A stretch of DNA of 64,000 nucleotides from Calditrichota bacterium (GTDB taxonomy: Bacteria > Calditrichota > Calditrichia > RBG-13-44-9 > J042), in NCBI GenBank assembly GCA_013150955.1, contig JAADJD010000044.1:76660-140659 (forward strand). The letters are read 5' to 3'. Below are positions 8,576 to 16,922 of the stretch, piece by piece; within the stretch, counting starts at the first letter, position 1, and each line of letters starts with the position of its first letter. A program made the translations under genes and the position numbers. The notes under the pieces are model-generated. The model was not told the DNA's origin and made no database searches. It saw only the letters and a list, made by a program, of their open reading frames with translations.

Positions 8576-9919
8576 TTATTTCCCCCGCATCAGTGCCTCG
8601 ATGGCGTCTGCCGTCCGGGGCAGGTCGTCGGTCAGCACCTCGCATCCGTCGCGCGTTACCCGGACGTCATCTTCAATGCGCACCCCGATATTCAGAAAAT
8701 CGCCGATTCGGCGCTCGATGGCCGCCAGATCCCCGGCGGTGTTTCCCGCTTTTCGAAGCCGCTCCAGCACGTCTTCCCGGATGTATATCCCCGGTTCCAC
8801 CGTCATCACCATGCCCGGCTGGTACCGCAGGGGCCTGCCATCCTGCGCATAGCCTCCCACGTCGTGCACGTCCATTCCCAGCCAGTGGGTATATCCGTGA
8901 ATGGTATAGTGCTTATAGTCTTTTTTTCGGCGGATGAGTCCCAGATCCAGTAGCGCCTGTGCCATAAAATCGTTAACCACCTGTTCCACCTGTTTGCGCG
9001 TTTTTCCCGGCTGGATATGATCGATTGCCAGTTGCTGGGCCTGAAGCACAATGTCGTAAATCTGGCGTTGTGCCGGTTGAAAGGTCCCGCTAACGGGGAC
9101 GGTTCGGGTGATGTCCGCCGTGTAGTAGTGGAATTCCGCCCCGCAGTCGATCAGCAAAAGATCGCCTTCCTGCAATTGGCGGTGGTTTTCCACGTAATGC
9201 AGGATGCCGCAGTTGGGACCGGATGCGATGATGCTGTCGAATCCGTTCCGCGGTGATCCCTGCCGACGAAAATGGTATTCAATCAGGGCCTGAACCTCGT
9301 ATTCGAACATTCCGGGTCGGATGGCGGGAAGTGTTTCTTTGATTGCCCGGATGGTAATGTCGATCGCTTTCTGAAAGCCCATCTGAAAATCGACTTCGCT
9401 CTTGATCAGCCGCATGCGGGCAAGAATCGGGAAGGGATCCAGGATGGGCCAGAGCCCACCGCTGCGCCGCTGATGAAATAGCTGAAGTATTTGTTCGTCC
9501 AGCTGGCGGTGGATGCCAAAGGTGTAGTAAATGGGGCGATCTTTTTTTACAAAGCGGCCGATACTGGAGGAGAATTGGTCCGTGTACAGCACCTGATCGG
9601 CACCAAAGGTGGCTTTAATTTGTTCTGGATCAGGCAGGGGACCTTCGTAGAGTCGGGCGCGCGTGTTCTGTCGGGGAATGTAAAGAATAAACCGTTTGCG
9701 GGAACTTTCCGCATCCATGACGGCAATGCTGTCCGGCAATTCCAAACCAGTTAAGTAATAAAAATTGCTGTCCTGGCGATACGGGTAAGGGGTATCCAGA
9801 TTCCGGATTGCTTTCGGGCGGGAAGCCAGGATGACCACTCCCGGTGGGTCCAGGCGAGATAAGAAGGTCTCCCGGCGAGACTGAAAAACGGTTTTCTGAA
9901 AGGAATTGGGTACCTGCAT
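8576..9919 (-). CDS. pepP: Xaa-Pro aminopeptidase (M24B family)
   Basis: A 447-residue metalloaminopeptidase removing N-terminal residues that precede proline. An N-terminal creatinase-type (AMP_N) domain of about 170 residues includes YRQDSNFYYLTG. The pita-bread catalytic domain shows the metal ligands in order: Asp in LLIDCGAEFHYY, Asp in TADITRTVPVSG, His in THWLGMDVHDVGG, Glu in MTVEPGIYI and Glu in VRIEDDVRVT. The arrangement and length match E. coli-type aminopeptidase P. No signal peptide is present, so it is cytoplasmic. The upstream 570 bases contain the densest group of intergenic repeats, and the ATG has only a weak ribosome-binding site. Confidence 0.95.
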   Translation of the reverse strand: MQVPNSFQKTVFQSRRETFLSRLDPPGVVILASRPKAIRNLDTPYPYRQDSNFYYLTGLELPDSIAVMDAESSRKRFILYIPRQNTRARLYEGPLPDPEQIKATFGADQVLYTDQFSSSIGRFVKKDRPIYYTFGIHRQLDEQILQLFHQRRSGGLWPILDPFPILARMRLIKSEVDFQMGFQKAIDITIRAIKETLPAIRPGMFEYEVQALIEYHFRRQGSPRNGFDSIIASGPNCGILHYVENHRQLQEGDLLLIDCGAEFHYYTADITRTVPVSGTFQPAQRQIYDIVLQAQQLAIDHIQPGKTRKQVEQVVNDFMAQALLDLGLIRRKKDYKHYTIHGYTHWLGMDVHDVGGYAQDGRPLRYQPGMVMTVEPGIYIREDVLERLRKAGNTAGDLAAIERRIGDFLNIGVRIEDDVRVTRDGCEVLTDDLPRTADAIEALMRGK

Positions 9920-10102
9920 GAAAGTCGCTCGTTATTGTTCTGGATAAGCCCATTATCGTTCGTTTGTTCAAATTATTAAATTTTCGGGAATTAAGAAAAC
10001 GATTTCTGGTGTCCGGTGCAGAAACGGGCTGGCAAAACCCCGAACATGCCTGGAATGATTGGCAATTCCATAAGCGGGGTGTTGATTCCAGAGGATGCGT
10101 TG
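9920..10102. other. Non-repeat part of the pepP-nadB intergenic region
   Basis: Together with the repeats at 10103-10492 this forms a 570-base gap. This first part should hold the pepP promoter (minus strand), but no clear promoter pair was found. No reading frame here resembles a protein. Confidence 0.4.
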
Positions 10103-10289
10103 AACCCAAATAATGCTTTAAACCCAAATAATGCACTAAACCACAAATCACACGAATGAAACAAAAAAATATCTACAAAAACGCGAATAAACCCTGGAAC
10201 ACATTTTCATCCAGACACAATCCAATGTATTTTATTGGTTTTATTGGTGTTAATTCGTGTAATTCGTAGGCCAAGGCATAATCTGGGTT
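10103..10289 (+). repeat. MITE-like intergenic repeat, copy 2, with an extra left-end fragment
   Basis: A full unit (10121-10289) begins AACCCAAATAATGC and ends GCATAATCTGGGTT, so the outermost 14 bases are inverted copies with few mismatches. Inner arms are CCACAAATCACACGAATGAA and TTAATTCGTGTAATTCGTAGG. The core reads TTTTCATCCAGACACAATCC. An 18-base left-end fragment (10103-10120) directly precedes it. Confidence 0.85.
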
Positions 10290-10438
10290 AAACCGCGAAT
10301 TACCCGAATGAAACCCAAACATATCCACAAGATAGTGAATAGATCTTGAAACAAATTTTCATCCAGATCTAATCCAGTGCATTTTATTTTATTTTTGTTC
10401 ATTCGTGTAATTCGTGGTCTACTACATAATCTGGGTTT
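10290..10438 (+). repeat. MITE-like intergenic repeat, copy 3
   Basis: A second near-complete unit placed head to tail with the previous one: left arm AAACCGCGAATTACCCGAAT, core TTTTCATCCAGATCTAATCC, right arm GTTCATTCGTGTAATTCGTGG and end ACATAATCTGGGTT. The tandem placement suggests insertion of one element into the end of another, or local duplication. Confidence 0.85.
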
Positions 10439-10492
10439 ATTTTATTTGCGGTCATTCGTGTCATTCGCGGTCTAAAGTTTGGTTTGGGTTTA
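10439..10492 (+). repeat. MITE-like repeat, right-end fragment (copy 4)
   Basis: Only the right arm is present (GGTCATTCGTGTCATTCGCGGTCTA followed by a degenerate GGGTT end, split here as two runs: GGTCATTCGTGTCATTC and GCGGTCTA). It ends exactly at the nadB stop codon (10490-10492), so it forms the 3' end of the nad operon transcript. Confidence 0.65.
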
Positions 10493-12058
10493 TTCCCGAT
10501 AGTGGCAGCCCATGCTTTGTTTGTTTTTCCAGGCGGCAGTAGCGACCAGAATGGCAGCCTGCACGGCATTGCGCAGGCCGATCAGGCTGTCGGTCAATCG
10601 GCTGATGCGGTAAAAATGTTCGATTTCCATTTCCAGGTGGCGGAGCTCACGCATGGCCCGGTCCAGCCGCCGGGTGGTGCGCACCAGTCCCACGTAATTC
10701 CACATGATGTGTTTGATGACGTTCATGTCCTGCTGGATCAACGCGGGATCCGGATCTTCGGTACCGGTGTCGATCCACGGTGGCAGATGACGGGCATCGG
10801 GCATGGCCACCCGTGGCAGCTGATTGAGGATGTGGCGGGCGGCACGATTGCCCCACACCAGGCCCTCCAGAAGGGACGTACTGGCCAGCCGATTGGCCCC
10901 GTGAAGTCCGGTACAGGCCACCTCGCCAATGGCATATAGGTTGCGAATGCTGGTGCGGCCCCATTCGTCCGTCCAGACCCCGCCAATGGAGTAATGGGCG
11001 GCCGGAACCACCGGCACCAGCTCCCGGGTAATGTCAATGCCCTGACTGTAGCAATACTGGTAAATGTTGGGAAAGCGCTGTTTGATTTCCTCTGCCGGGA
11101 GATAGGATTTCAGATCCAGGTACACGTGGGGAATCTCCTGTTCCAGCATCTCCTGAAGGATGCCACGAGCGACCACATCCCGGGGGGCCAGGTCTTTCCA
11201 CAGGGGATCGTATTTTTCCATGAATGGCTGTCCGTTGGCATCCACCAGCCGGGCCCCGGCACCCCGGACGGCTTCGGAAATAAGAAATAATGGCGCTTTC
11301 TCCTGATATAGAGCGGTGGGATGAAACTGGATGAATTCCGTGTTGATGACCCGGGCACCAGCCCGGTAGGCCATGGCCAGACCGTCACCGCGGGCACCCG
11401 GGGGATTGGTGGTGCGCAAAAAAATCTGCCCCAGTCCTCCGGTGGCCAGAATGGTTTTCTTGGCCACGCAGCGAATCACCCGCCGCTTCTTCTGATCAAA
11501 CAGGTAGGCCCCCACACAGGTCTCCGGCTCGTAGACCGCCAGCCGATTGCGGGAGTGGTGGGAGGGGGTCAGTAAATCCACAGCGGTGTAGCCTTTCAGA
11601 AAAGTTACGTTTTCCAGCGATTCCAGCCGTTGAATCAGCGCCGTCTCGATGGCCTTCCCGGTGGTGTCCGATGAATGGATGATGCGGGGAATGGAGTGGC
11701 CGCCTTCACGGGATAAGGCCAGTCGGCCATCTGGCAAACGATCGAGGGGAACCTGCAGGTCTCGAATCAGGATTTGTTCCACCAATCGGGGGCCTTCTTC
11801 GGCCAGGATGCGGGCTGTTTTCCGACGGGTCAGTCCGGCACCCGCCCGGACAATGTCCTGTACCAGCAATCGAGGGGAATCTTCCTCGCCCCGATAAATG
11901 ATGCCTCCCTGGGCATAGTAGGTGTTGGAATCGGTGGGCTCCCGGGTCCGGTTGACCAGGATCACCTGGGCTCCCTGCCGGGCCAGTTGTAAGGCAGCAA
12001 TGCCACCCGCAATCCCGCTTCCGATGACCAGTGCATCGGCTTCCAGCAGTTCCGCCAT
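10490..12058 (-). CDS. nadB: L-aspartate oxidase
   Basis: A 522-residue FAD enzyme that oxidises L-aspartate to iminoaspartate, the first step of de novo NAD synthesis. The N-terminal dinucleotide fold is ALVIGSGIAGGIAALQLA. The family segments ATGGLGQIF, the TEFIQFHPTALY active-site loop, and GEVACTGLHGANRLASTSLLEGLVWG are all present (read in parts). The C-terminal helical domain ends shortly after CHYRE. Length is normal for NadB and shorter than succinate dehydrogenase flavoproteins. It is the last gene of nadC-nadA-nadB, 18 bases after nadA, with an AGGGA ribosome-binding site. NadA, which consumes its unstable product, is encoded immediately upstream. Confidence 0.96.
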   Translation of the reverse strand: MAELLEADALVIGSGIAGGIAALQLARQGAQVILVNRTREPTDSNTYYAQGGIIYRGEEDSPRLLVQDIVRAGAGLTRRKTARILAEEGPRLVEQILIRDLQVPLDRLPDGRLALSREGGHSIPRIIHSSDTTGKAIETALIQRLESLENVTFLKGYTAVDLLTPSHHSRNRLAVYEPETCVGAYLFDQKKRRVIRCVAKKTILATGGLGQIFLRTTNPPGARGDGLAMAYRAGARVINTEFIQFHPTALYQEKAPLFLISEAVRGAGARLVDANGQPFMEKYDPLWKDLAPRDVVARGILQEMLEQEIPHVYLDLKSYLPAEEIKQRFPNIYQYCYSQGIDITRELVPVVPAAHYSIGGVWTDEWGRTSIRNLYAIGEVACTGLHGANRLASTSLLEGLVWGNRAARHILNQLPRVAMPDARHLPPWIDTGTEDPDPALIQQDMNVIKHIMWNYVGLVRTTRRLDRAMRELRHLEMEIEHFYRISRLTDSLIGLRNAVQAAILVATAAWKNKQSMGCHYRE

Positions 12059-12076
12059 GAATCGATTCCCTGTCCT

Positions 12077-13168
12077 TTACCCAATTTCCAGCATGCGTTG
12101 AACGGCCCGCAAGGCGCGCACGCGGATGGGCTCGGGAACGTCGATAACGTACTGGTTGAGTTGCAGGGCTTTGAGCGTGTCTTCCAGCGTGATCTGATTC
12201 ATATGAGGACAGCGCACGCTACACAGCCGCACGATTTCCTTGTCTGGATTGGCCGCAATGATGTTGTCACCCATGGAACATTCGGTCAGCAACAGGAAAC
12301 GGCGGGCAGGAGATTTTTCCACATAGCGCACCATGGCGGTGGTGCTTCCGGAAAAGTCTGCCGCTTCAACCACTTCCGGGGAGCATTCGGGGTGGGCCAG
12401 AACCACCACGTCCGGAAATTGCCGGCGGGCGTTTTTCACATCGTCCACGGTAAATTTTTCGTGCACCTCACAGCGTCCGCGCCAGCCGATGATCTGATAA
12501 TCCAGCTCAGTATCAGCGGGCAGTTCCATCCGGCCGTTCCGCACCACCGGAAAGATGATGTGCTTTCCGGTCTCCCGGGCCACGTTTTTGGCCAGATATT
12601 CATCCGGCAGGAAAATGATGGTGTCGGATTTCAGGGACTCCACCACCTTTACGGCATTGCTGGAAGTGCAGCAAATATCGGATTCGGCTTTAACTTCTGC
12701 GTAGGTGTTAATGTAGGTGACCACCGGCACGCCTGGAAAGCGGGCTTTCAACTGGCGAACGTCTTCTGCGGTGATGCTTTCGGCCAGCGAACAGCCGGCT
12801 TTATCGGATGGCAGCAGCACCGTCTTGTCCGGGTTTAGGATTTTGGCCGTTTCGGCCATGAATTTTACCCCACAAAATACAATGATGTCCTTGTCAGTAG
12901 CCGCAGCCTTACGGGCCAGTTCCAGGGAATCGCCCTTAAAATCCGGAATGGTGTGAAAGAGGGCTGGTTCCATGTAATTGTGGCCCAGAATGACCGCATT
13001 TTTTTCGGCCTTTAGTTCCAGGATCTCTTTTACCAGTTCGGCCTTGTAGCGCAGTTCAAATTCCGGAACCACGTCGTGCAGTTTGGCCTTCATTTCCTGG
13101 TAAATCTCTTCGACCGTACGGGTCGACGGCTTTTCGACCTCAATGGTGGATTCCAGTTTGGTATCCAT
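12077..13168 (-). CDS. nadA: Quinolinate synthase
   Basis: A 363-residue [4Fe-4S] enzyme that condenses iminoaspartate with dihydroxyacetone phosphate to quinolinate. Recognised segments are ILGHNYMEP near the start, FCGVKFMAETAKILNP with the first cluster Cys, DICCTSSNAVKVV with the second, and CSVRCPHMNQITLED with the third Cys in a CxxC pair. GRCEVHEKF and HPECSPEVV are further NadA hallmarks. The 40-residue N-terminal extension is charged and variable. AAGGAA lies about 10 bases before the ATG. It is flanked by nadC and nadB, giving the complete aspartate route to nicotinate mononucleotide in one operon. Confidence 0.97.
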   Translation of the reverse strand: MDTKLESTIEVEKPSTRTVEEIYQEMKAKLHDVVPEFELRYKAELVKEILELKAEKNAVILGHNYMEPALFHTIPDFKGDSLELARKAAATDKDIIVFCGVKFMAETAKILNPDKTVLLPSDKAGCSLAESITAEDVRQLKARFPGVPVVTYINTYAEVKAESDICCTSSNAVKVVESLKSDTIIFLPDEYLAKNVARETGKHIIFPVVRNGRMELPADTELDYQIIGWRGRCEVHEKFTVDDVKNARRQFPDVVVLAHPECSPEVVEAADFSGSTTAMVRYVEKSPARRFLLLTECSMGDNIIAANPDKEIVRLCSVRCPHMNQITLEDTLKALQLNQYVIDVPEPIRVRALRAVQRMLEIG

Positions 13169-13264
13169 GGTTCAAATTCCTTTGTTTATTTTTAAGTTGA
13201 CGAAATCATTTTGGCACAGGGTCCGAATGGTTAACGGGTTCATTGAAAAATCTTCCCATCTCGG

Positions 13265-14128
13265 TTACGTGTTGGAATCCGGTATCGGTTCCAGTCGAAA
13301 ACTAATGTCCAGCGCCTTAACCGAATGGGTCAGTTGACCAACGGAAATATAGTCGACACCGGTTCGGGCAACTTCAGCCACGTTGTCCAGCGAAATGTTC
13401 CCCGAGGCTTCCAGAAGGATGCGTCCACCGGTGCGTTCCACTGCCTGGCGGAGTGTGGGAATGTCCATGTTGTCCAGTAATATCCGATCCACACGGAGCG
13501 CCAGCGCTTCATCCAGTTCGTTCAGGTCTTTAACCTCCACTTCGATGGGGTATTGCTGACCGTATTGCTGACGGACCCGTTCCACGGCCCGGGTAATGCT
13601 GCCGGCAGCCTGAATGTGATTGTCCTTGATCAGGACCATATCGAACAGCCCAAAACGATGGTTTTGTCCGCCACCCAATCGCACCGCCCACCTGTCCAGT
13701 ATGCGCAGGCCGGGAGCGGTTTTTCGGGTATCCAGAATCACCGCCCGGGTACCGGAAACGGCAGAAACAAACTGTCGGGTCAGGGTGGCAATTCCGGACA
13801 TGCGCTGAACGAAATTCAGGGCCACCCGTTCTCCGGTGAGCAGGGCCCGCCCATTGCCTTTCACCCGGGCAATGACCTCGAACGCTTTTACCGAATGGCC
13901 ATCGGGCACCAGCGCCTGAAATTTAACGGAAGGATCCAGCAACTGGAAGGTCCAGTGCGCCACTTCCAGACCGGCGACCACGCCGGGCGCTTTTGCAATC
14001 ATTTGCCCGCCGTACACCGCATCCGGTTCCAGGATGGCCCGGGTGGTCACATCCCCGGATCCAATGTCCTCTTCCAGCGCCCGCCGGATCAGCGGTTCCA
14101 CCTGTTGCTGTAGGGAAGATGGTTTCAT
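13265..14128 (-). CDS. nadC: Nicotinate-nucleotide diphosphorylase (carboxylating)
   Basis: A 287-residue quinolinate phosphoribosyltransferase that makes nicotinate mononucleotide from quinolinate and PRPP. Family segments are RALEEDIGSGDVTT, ALNFVQRMSGIATLT, DTRKTAPGLRILDRWAV (read as DTRKTAPGLR and the following WAVRLGGGQNHR), MVLIKDNHI, EVEVKDLNELDEAL, DNMDIPTLRQAV and LEASGNISLDNV. The ATG at 14128 is preferred over an in-frame GTG at 14197 because the family starts here; the upstream 23 residues are not family-like. No strong ribosome-binding site is seen at either. It is the promoter-proximal gene of nadC-nadA-nadB, with a 96-base gap to nadA. Confidence 0.95.
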   Translation of the reverse strand: MKPSSLQQQVEPLIRRALEEDIGSGDVTTRAILEPDAVYGGQMIAKAPGVVAGLEVAHWTFQLLDPSVKFQALVPDGHSVKAFEVIARVKGNGRALLTGERVALNFVQRMSGIATLTRQFVSAVSGTRAVILDTRKTAPGLRILDRWAVRLGGGQNHRFGLFDMVLIKDNHIQAAGSITRAVERVRQQYGQQYPIEVEVKDLNELDEALALRVDRILLDNMDIPTLRQAVERTGGRILLEASGNISLDNVAEVARTGVDYISVGQLTHSVKALDISFRLEPIPDSNT

Positions 14129-14617
14129 GCCTGTCGACTCAATTATCCGTGACGTCCAGTTAAAATGACCAGTTTCGGTGCCATTCGGTTTGCCCACGGC
14201 ATCCTGATGTTAGGTTCGTTGATTTAAATCTTTTGCAGCACCGATTGGCATTTTCAAATATTTCGTCACCGCCAGTTACCTTCAGCATTGAGCGGACTTC
14301 CATGCGTATCGCTCATAAAATAATTGTGCTTTTCTGCCGCAGTTGAAAATTTAAACAATTTCTCCCCCTGGATGAACCCGAGAAAAATTTTCCTCGCTCA
14401 ATTTTTTATTTGCATTATCCGGTTTTTCAGTTTATAAATAAGACTTTAACGTATCAAATTGCGGAAATGGCTCCGGGCGTCTAACGGCACCAGGCAAACA
14501 CCGCTTTTCGGGTACCAACCGATGGCTCATTGGAAATTCCCGGGGCTGCCCGATGGAAGTCGGCAATTCTTCATTAAAAACCGGGTGATGCGTTAACCAT
14601 AAAAAGGAGGAATGTGT
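14129..14617. other. Divergent promoter region between nadC and the acetyl-CoA synthetase gene
   Basis: This 489-base gap separates divergently transcribed genes and must hold both promoters. It is AT-rich in the middle (14280-14450). A candidate promoter for the synthetase is listed separately. For nadC no convincing -35/-10 pair was found. No reading frame in the gap resembles a protein, and no riboswitch-like conserved structure was recognised. Confidence 0.5.
14410..14438 (+). promoter_or_regulatory. Candidate promoter for the acetyl-CoA synthetase gene
   Basis: TTGCAT at 14410-14415 and TATAAA at 14433-14438 are separated by 17 bases, optimal for a sigma-70-type promoter. The -10 matches at five of six positions, the -35 at three. 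Transcription would begin near 14445 and give a leader of about 170 nt before the ATG at 14618. Confidence 0.4.
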
Positions 14618-16621
14618 ATGGCAAAGAAGGGGGTAAGCAGTGGAGAAAATCTTCCCTTCGGGGAGAAAATTGTGCTGGACAACTGGAATCATAAGAACAT
14701 CGGGGTGGAAGCGTACCAGGATATGCACCGGCGCACGTTGACTCCGGAATTCTGGGAAGAGGTGGCCAATGAGCTGGATTGGTTTCGCAAGTGGGAATTG
14801 GCCCTGGATGATTCCAATCCACCCTTTTATCGCTGGTTTGTCGGGGGGGAAATCAACGCATCGTATTTGTGTCTGGATCGGCATATGAAGAGCTGGCGCA
14901 AGAATAAGGTGGCCATCATCTGGGAAGGCGAACCGGTGGACGGCAATGGCAATCCCCGGGAGGTTCGGAAACTGACCTATTACGATTTATACAAGCAGGT
15001 CAATCGCCTGGCGACGGTTTTGAAACGCAATTTTGGCATCCGGAAAGGGGATAAGGTGGGCATCTACATGCCGATGGTGCCGGAATTGCCCATTGCCATG
15101 CTGGCATTAGCGCGCATTGGGGCGACGTTCACGGTGGTGTTTTCGGGATTCAGCGCCGATTCGCTGGCAGAGCGCATGAACGATGCCGAAGCCCGCTTGC
15201 TGATTACCGCCAACGGATTTTACCGCCGGGGAAAGATTGTCAACTTAAAGGAAATTGCCGACGAGGCGGTGGAAAAGTCCCCCACGGTGAAGAATATGAT
15301 CGTGTTGCGGCGATTGCCGGAGATGGACATCCCCATGCAGGAAGGACGCGATTACTGGTGGGAAGACCTCATGGCCGGTGCGCCAGAGAATGCTTACATC
15401 GAACCGGAGCCGCTGCCATCGGAATTTCCCCTGTACATTCTTTACACTTCCGGAACCACTGGAAAGCCCAAGGGCATTGTCCACGATACGGGCGGATACA
15501 TGACCATTTTGCACGCCACCATGAAGTGGGTGTTCGATATAAAAGACGAGGACGTGTTCTGGTGTGCCGCCGATATTGGATGGGTAACGGGCCATTCCTA
15601 CATTGTTTTCGGTCCGTTGATGGAAGGGGCCACCGAAATCATGTACGAGGGGGCACCCACTTTTCCGGAACCGGATCGCTGGTGGTCCATGATTGAACGC
15701 TATGGCACCACGGTGTTTTACACCTCGCCCACTGCCATTCGTACCCTGATGAAATTCGGCGACCAGTGGGTCAAACGACACGATCTGTCCACCCTACGCA
15801 TCCTGCATTCGGTGGGCGAGCCGATCAACCCGGAGGCCTGGCGCTGGTATTTCGAGACCATCGGATATGGGCGCTGTCCGGTGGGATCCACCTGGTGGAT
15901 GACTGAAACCGGTGGTATTATGATTTCCCATCTGCCGGGATATGCACTGATTCCCCTGAAGCCGGGAACGAATGGTTTGCCCCTTCCGGGCATTAACGCC
16001 GATGTGTTGACCGAAGATGGGAAGCCCGCGGCTGCCGGGGATAAGGGTTACCTGGTCCTGAAAAATCCCTGGCCGGGTATGCCCATGACCATTCATCGCG
16101 ACCCGGACAAGTTTGTGGAAACGTATTTTTCGCGGTTTAAGGGATTGTACTATGCGGGTGATTACGCCATCAAGGATGATGATGGATACATCTGGGTGCT
16201 GGGTCGGGCGGACGAGGTGCTCAACGTTGCCGGGCATCGACTGGGAACATATGAAATTGAATCCTCTCTGGTCGGTCACAAAGCGGTTGCGGAAGCGGCC
16301 GTTGTCGGGGTACCGGACGAAATTAAAGGCGAAGTGCCCATGGCATTTGTGGTGCTGCGGGAGAATGTGGATGCCAGCGAAGATCTGCGGAAGGATCTGC
16401 ATCAATGGGTGCGAAAGACCATTGGGCCCATTGCCGATCCAGGCAAAATCTTCTTTGTGTCCAGTGTTCCCAAGACCCGTAGCGGAAAAATCATGCGTCG
16501 GGTACTGAAGGCGGTGCTCACCCAGCAATCGCTGGGGGACATTACCACTCTGGAAGATCAGGCCTCGGTAGAAGAGGTGAAAGAGGCCTATCGTCGATTG
16601 AAATCCGAAATTGGCGAATAA
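14618..16621 (+). CDS. acsA: AMP-forming acetyl-CoA synthetase (acyl-CoA synthetase)
   Basis: A 667-residue acyl-adenylate / thioester ligase. The N-terminal acetyl-CoA-synthetase domain is followed by the AMP-binding loop YTSGTTGKPKG, the WWMTETGG motif whose Trp narrows the acyl pocket for acetate (WWQTETGG in classical Acs), the hinge region GRADEVLNVAGHRLGTYEIE, and the catalytic-Lys segment TRSGKIMRRVLK. The Trp pair favours acetate over longer acids; propionate cannot be excluded. The start at 14618 is set by AAGGAGG at 14604-14610; an ATG at 14612 is too close to it. The gene stands alone. It could supply acetyl-CoA, and hence malonyl-CoA, to the polyketide modules, but that link is only circumstantial. 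Confidence 0.93.
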   Translation: MAKKGVSSGENLPFGEKIVLDNWNHKNIGVEAYQDMHRRTLTPEFWEEVANELDWFRKWELALDDSNPPFYRWFVGGEINASYLCLDRHMKSWRKNKVAIIWEGEPVDGNGNPREVRKLTYYDLYKQVNRLATVLKRNFGIRKGDKVGIYMPMVPELPIAMLALARIGATFTVVFSGFSADSLAERMNDAEARLLITANGFYRRGKIVNLKEIADEAVEKSPTVKNMIVLRRLPEMDIPMQEGRDYWWEDLMAGAPENAYIEPEPLPSEFPLYILYTSGTTGKPKGIVHDTGGYMTILHATMKWVFDIKDEDVFWCAADIGWVTGHSYIVFGPLMEGATEIMYEGAPTFPEPDRWWSMIERYGTTVFYTSPTAIRTLMKFGDQWVKRHDLSTLRILHSVGEPINPEAWRWYFETIGYGRCPVGSTWWMTETGGIMISHLPGYALIPLKPGTNGLPLPGINADVLTEDGKPAAAGDKGYLVLKNPWPGMPMTIHRDPDKFVETYFSRFKGLYYAGDYAIKDDDGYIWVLGRADEVLNVAGHRLGTYEIESSLVGHKAVAEAAVVGVPDEIKGEVPMAFVVLRENVDASEDLRKDLHQWVRKTIGPIADPGKIFFVSSVPKTRSGKIMRRVLKAVLTQQSLGDITTLEDQASVEEVKEAYRRLKSEIGE

Positions 16622-16630
16622 TAATGGAAC

Positions 16631-16660
16631 GCCGGTGCGGGCCATGTGGCTTGCACCGGC
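16631..16660 (+). terminator. Hairpin after the acetyl-CoA synthetase gene
   Basis: GCCGGTGC and GCACCGGC form an 8-bp stem that continues through two G-U pairs into GCC/GGC around a 4-base loop, starting 10 bases after the stop. Only GTTTC follows, so the U-run is weak, but position and stability suit a terminator. Confidence 0.6.
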
Positions 16661-16684
16661 GTTTCACCCTAAATTGATGTGTGA

Positions 16685-16890
16685 AACCCAAATAATGTGT
16701 TAAACCGCGAATTACGCGAATGAAACAAGAAAAATCGCAAATAACCCCCGAAACACATTTTCATACAGATCTGATCCAATGTATTTGATTATTTTTATTT
16801 GTGTTCATTCGTGTAATTCGTAGGCTATTGCATAATCATGGGTTAAACTACGAATCACGCGAATTTATCCCAAGAATATCCACGAAAAGG
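16685..16890 (+). repeat. MITE-like intergenic repeat, copy 5, plus a left-end fragment
   Basis: A full unit at 16685-16843 starts AACCCAAATAATG, has left arm AACCGCGAATTACGCGAATG, core TTTTCATACAGATCTGATCC and right arm GTTCATTCGTGTAATTCGTA, and ends CATGGGTT. A second unit begins immediately (AAACTACGAATCACGCGAAT) but stops after about 47 bases. This repeat array and the hairpin at 16631 fill the gap between two convergent genes. Confidence 0.8.
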
Positions 16891-16922
16891 TGAAGATTGG
16901 TGGAAGAGGAGGGGATTGGGGG

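Noticed and set aside
10103..10492. CRISPR array
   Set aside because: Units are about 150-170 bp with inverted ends and shared cores; there are no short direct repeats with unique spacers and no cas genes.
13300..14113. Opposite-strand open frames over nadC
   Set aside because: They follow the codon pattern of nadC in a shifted frame and carry no family motif. Similar long antisense frames occur over most GC-rich genes here.
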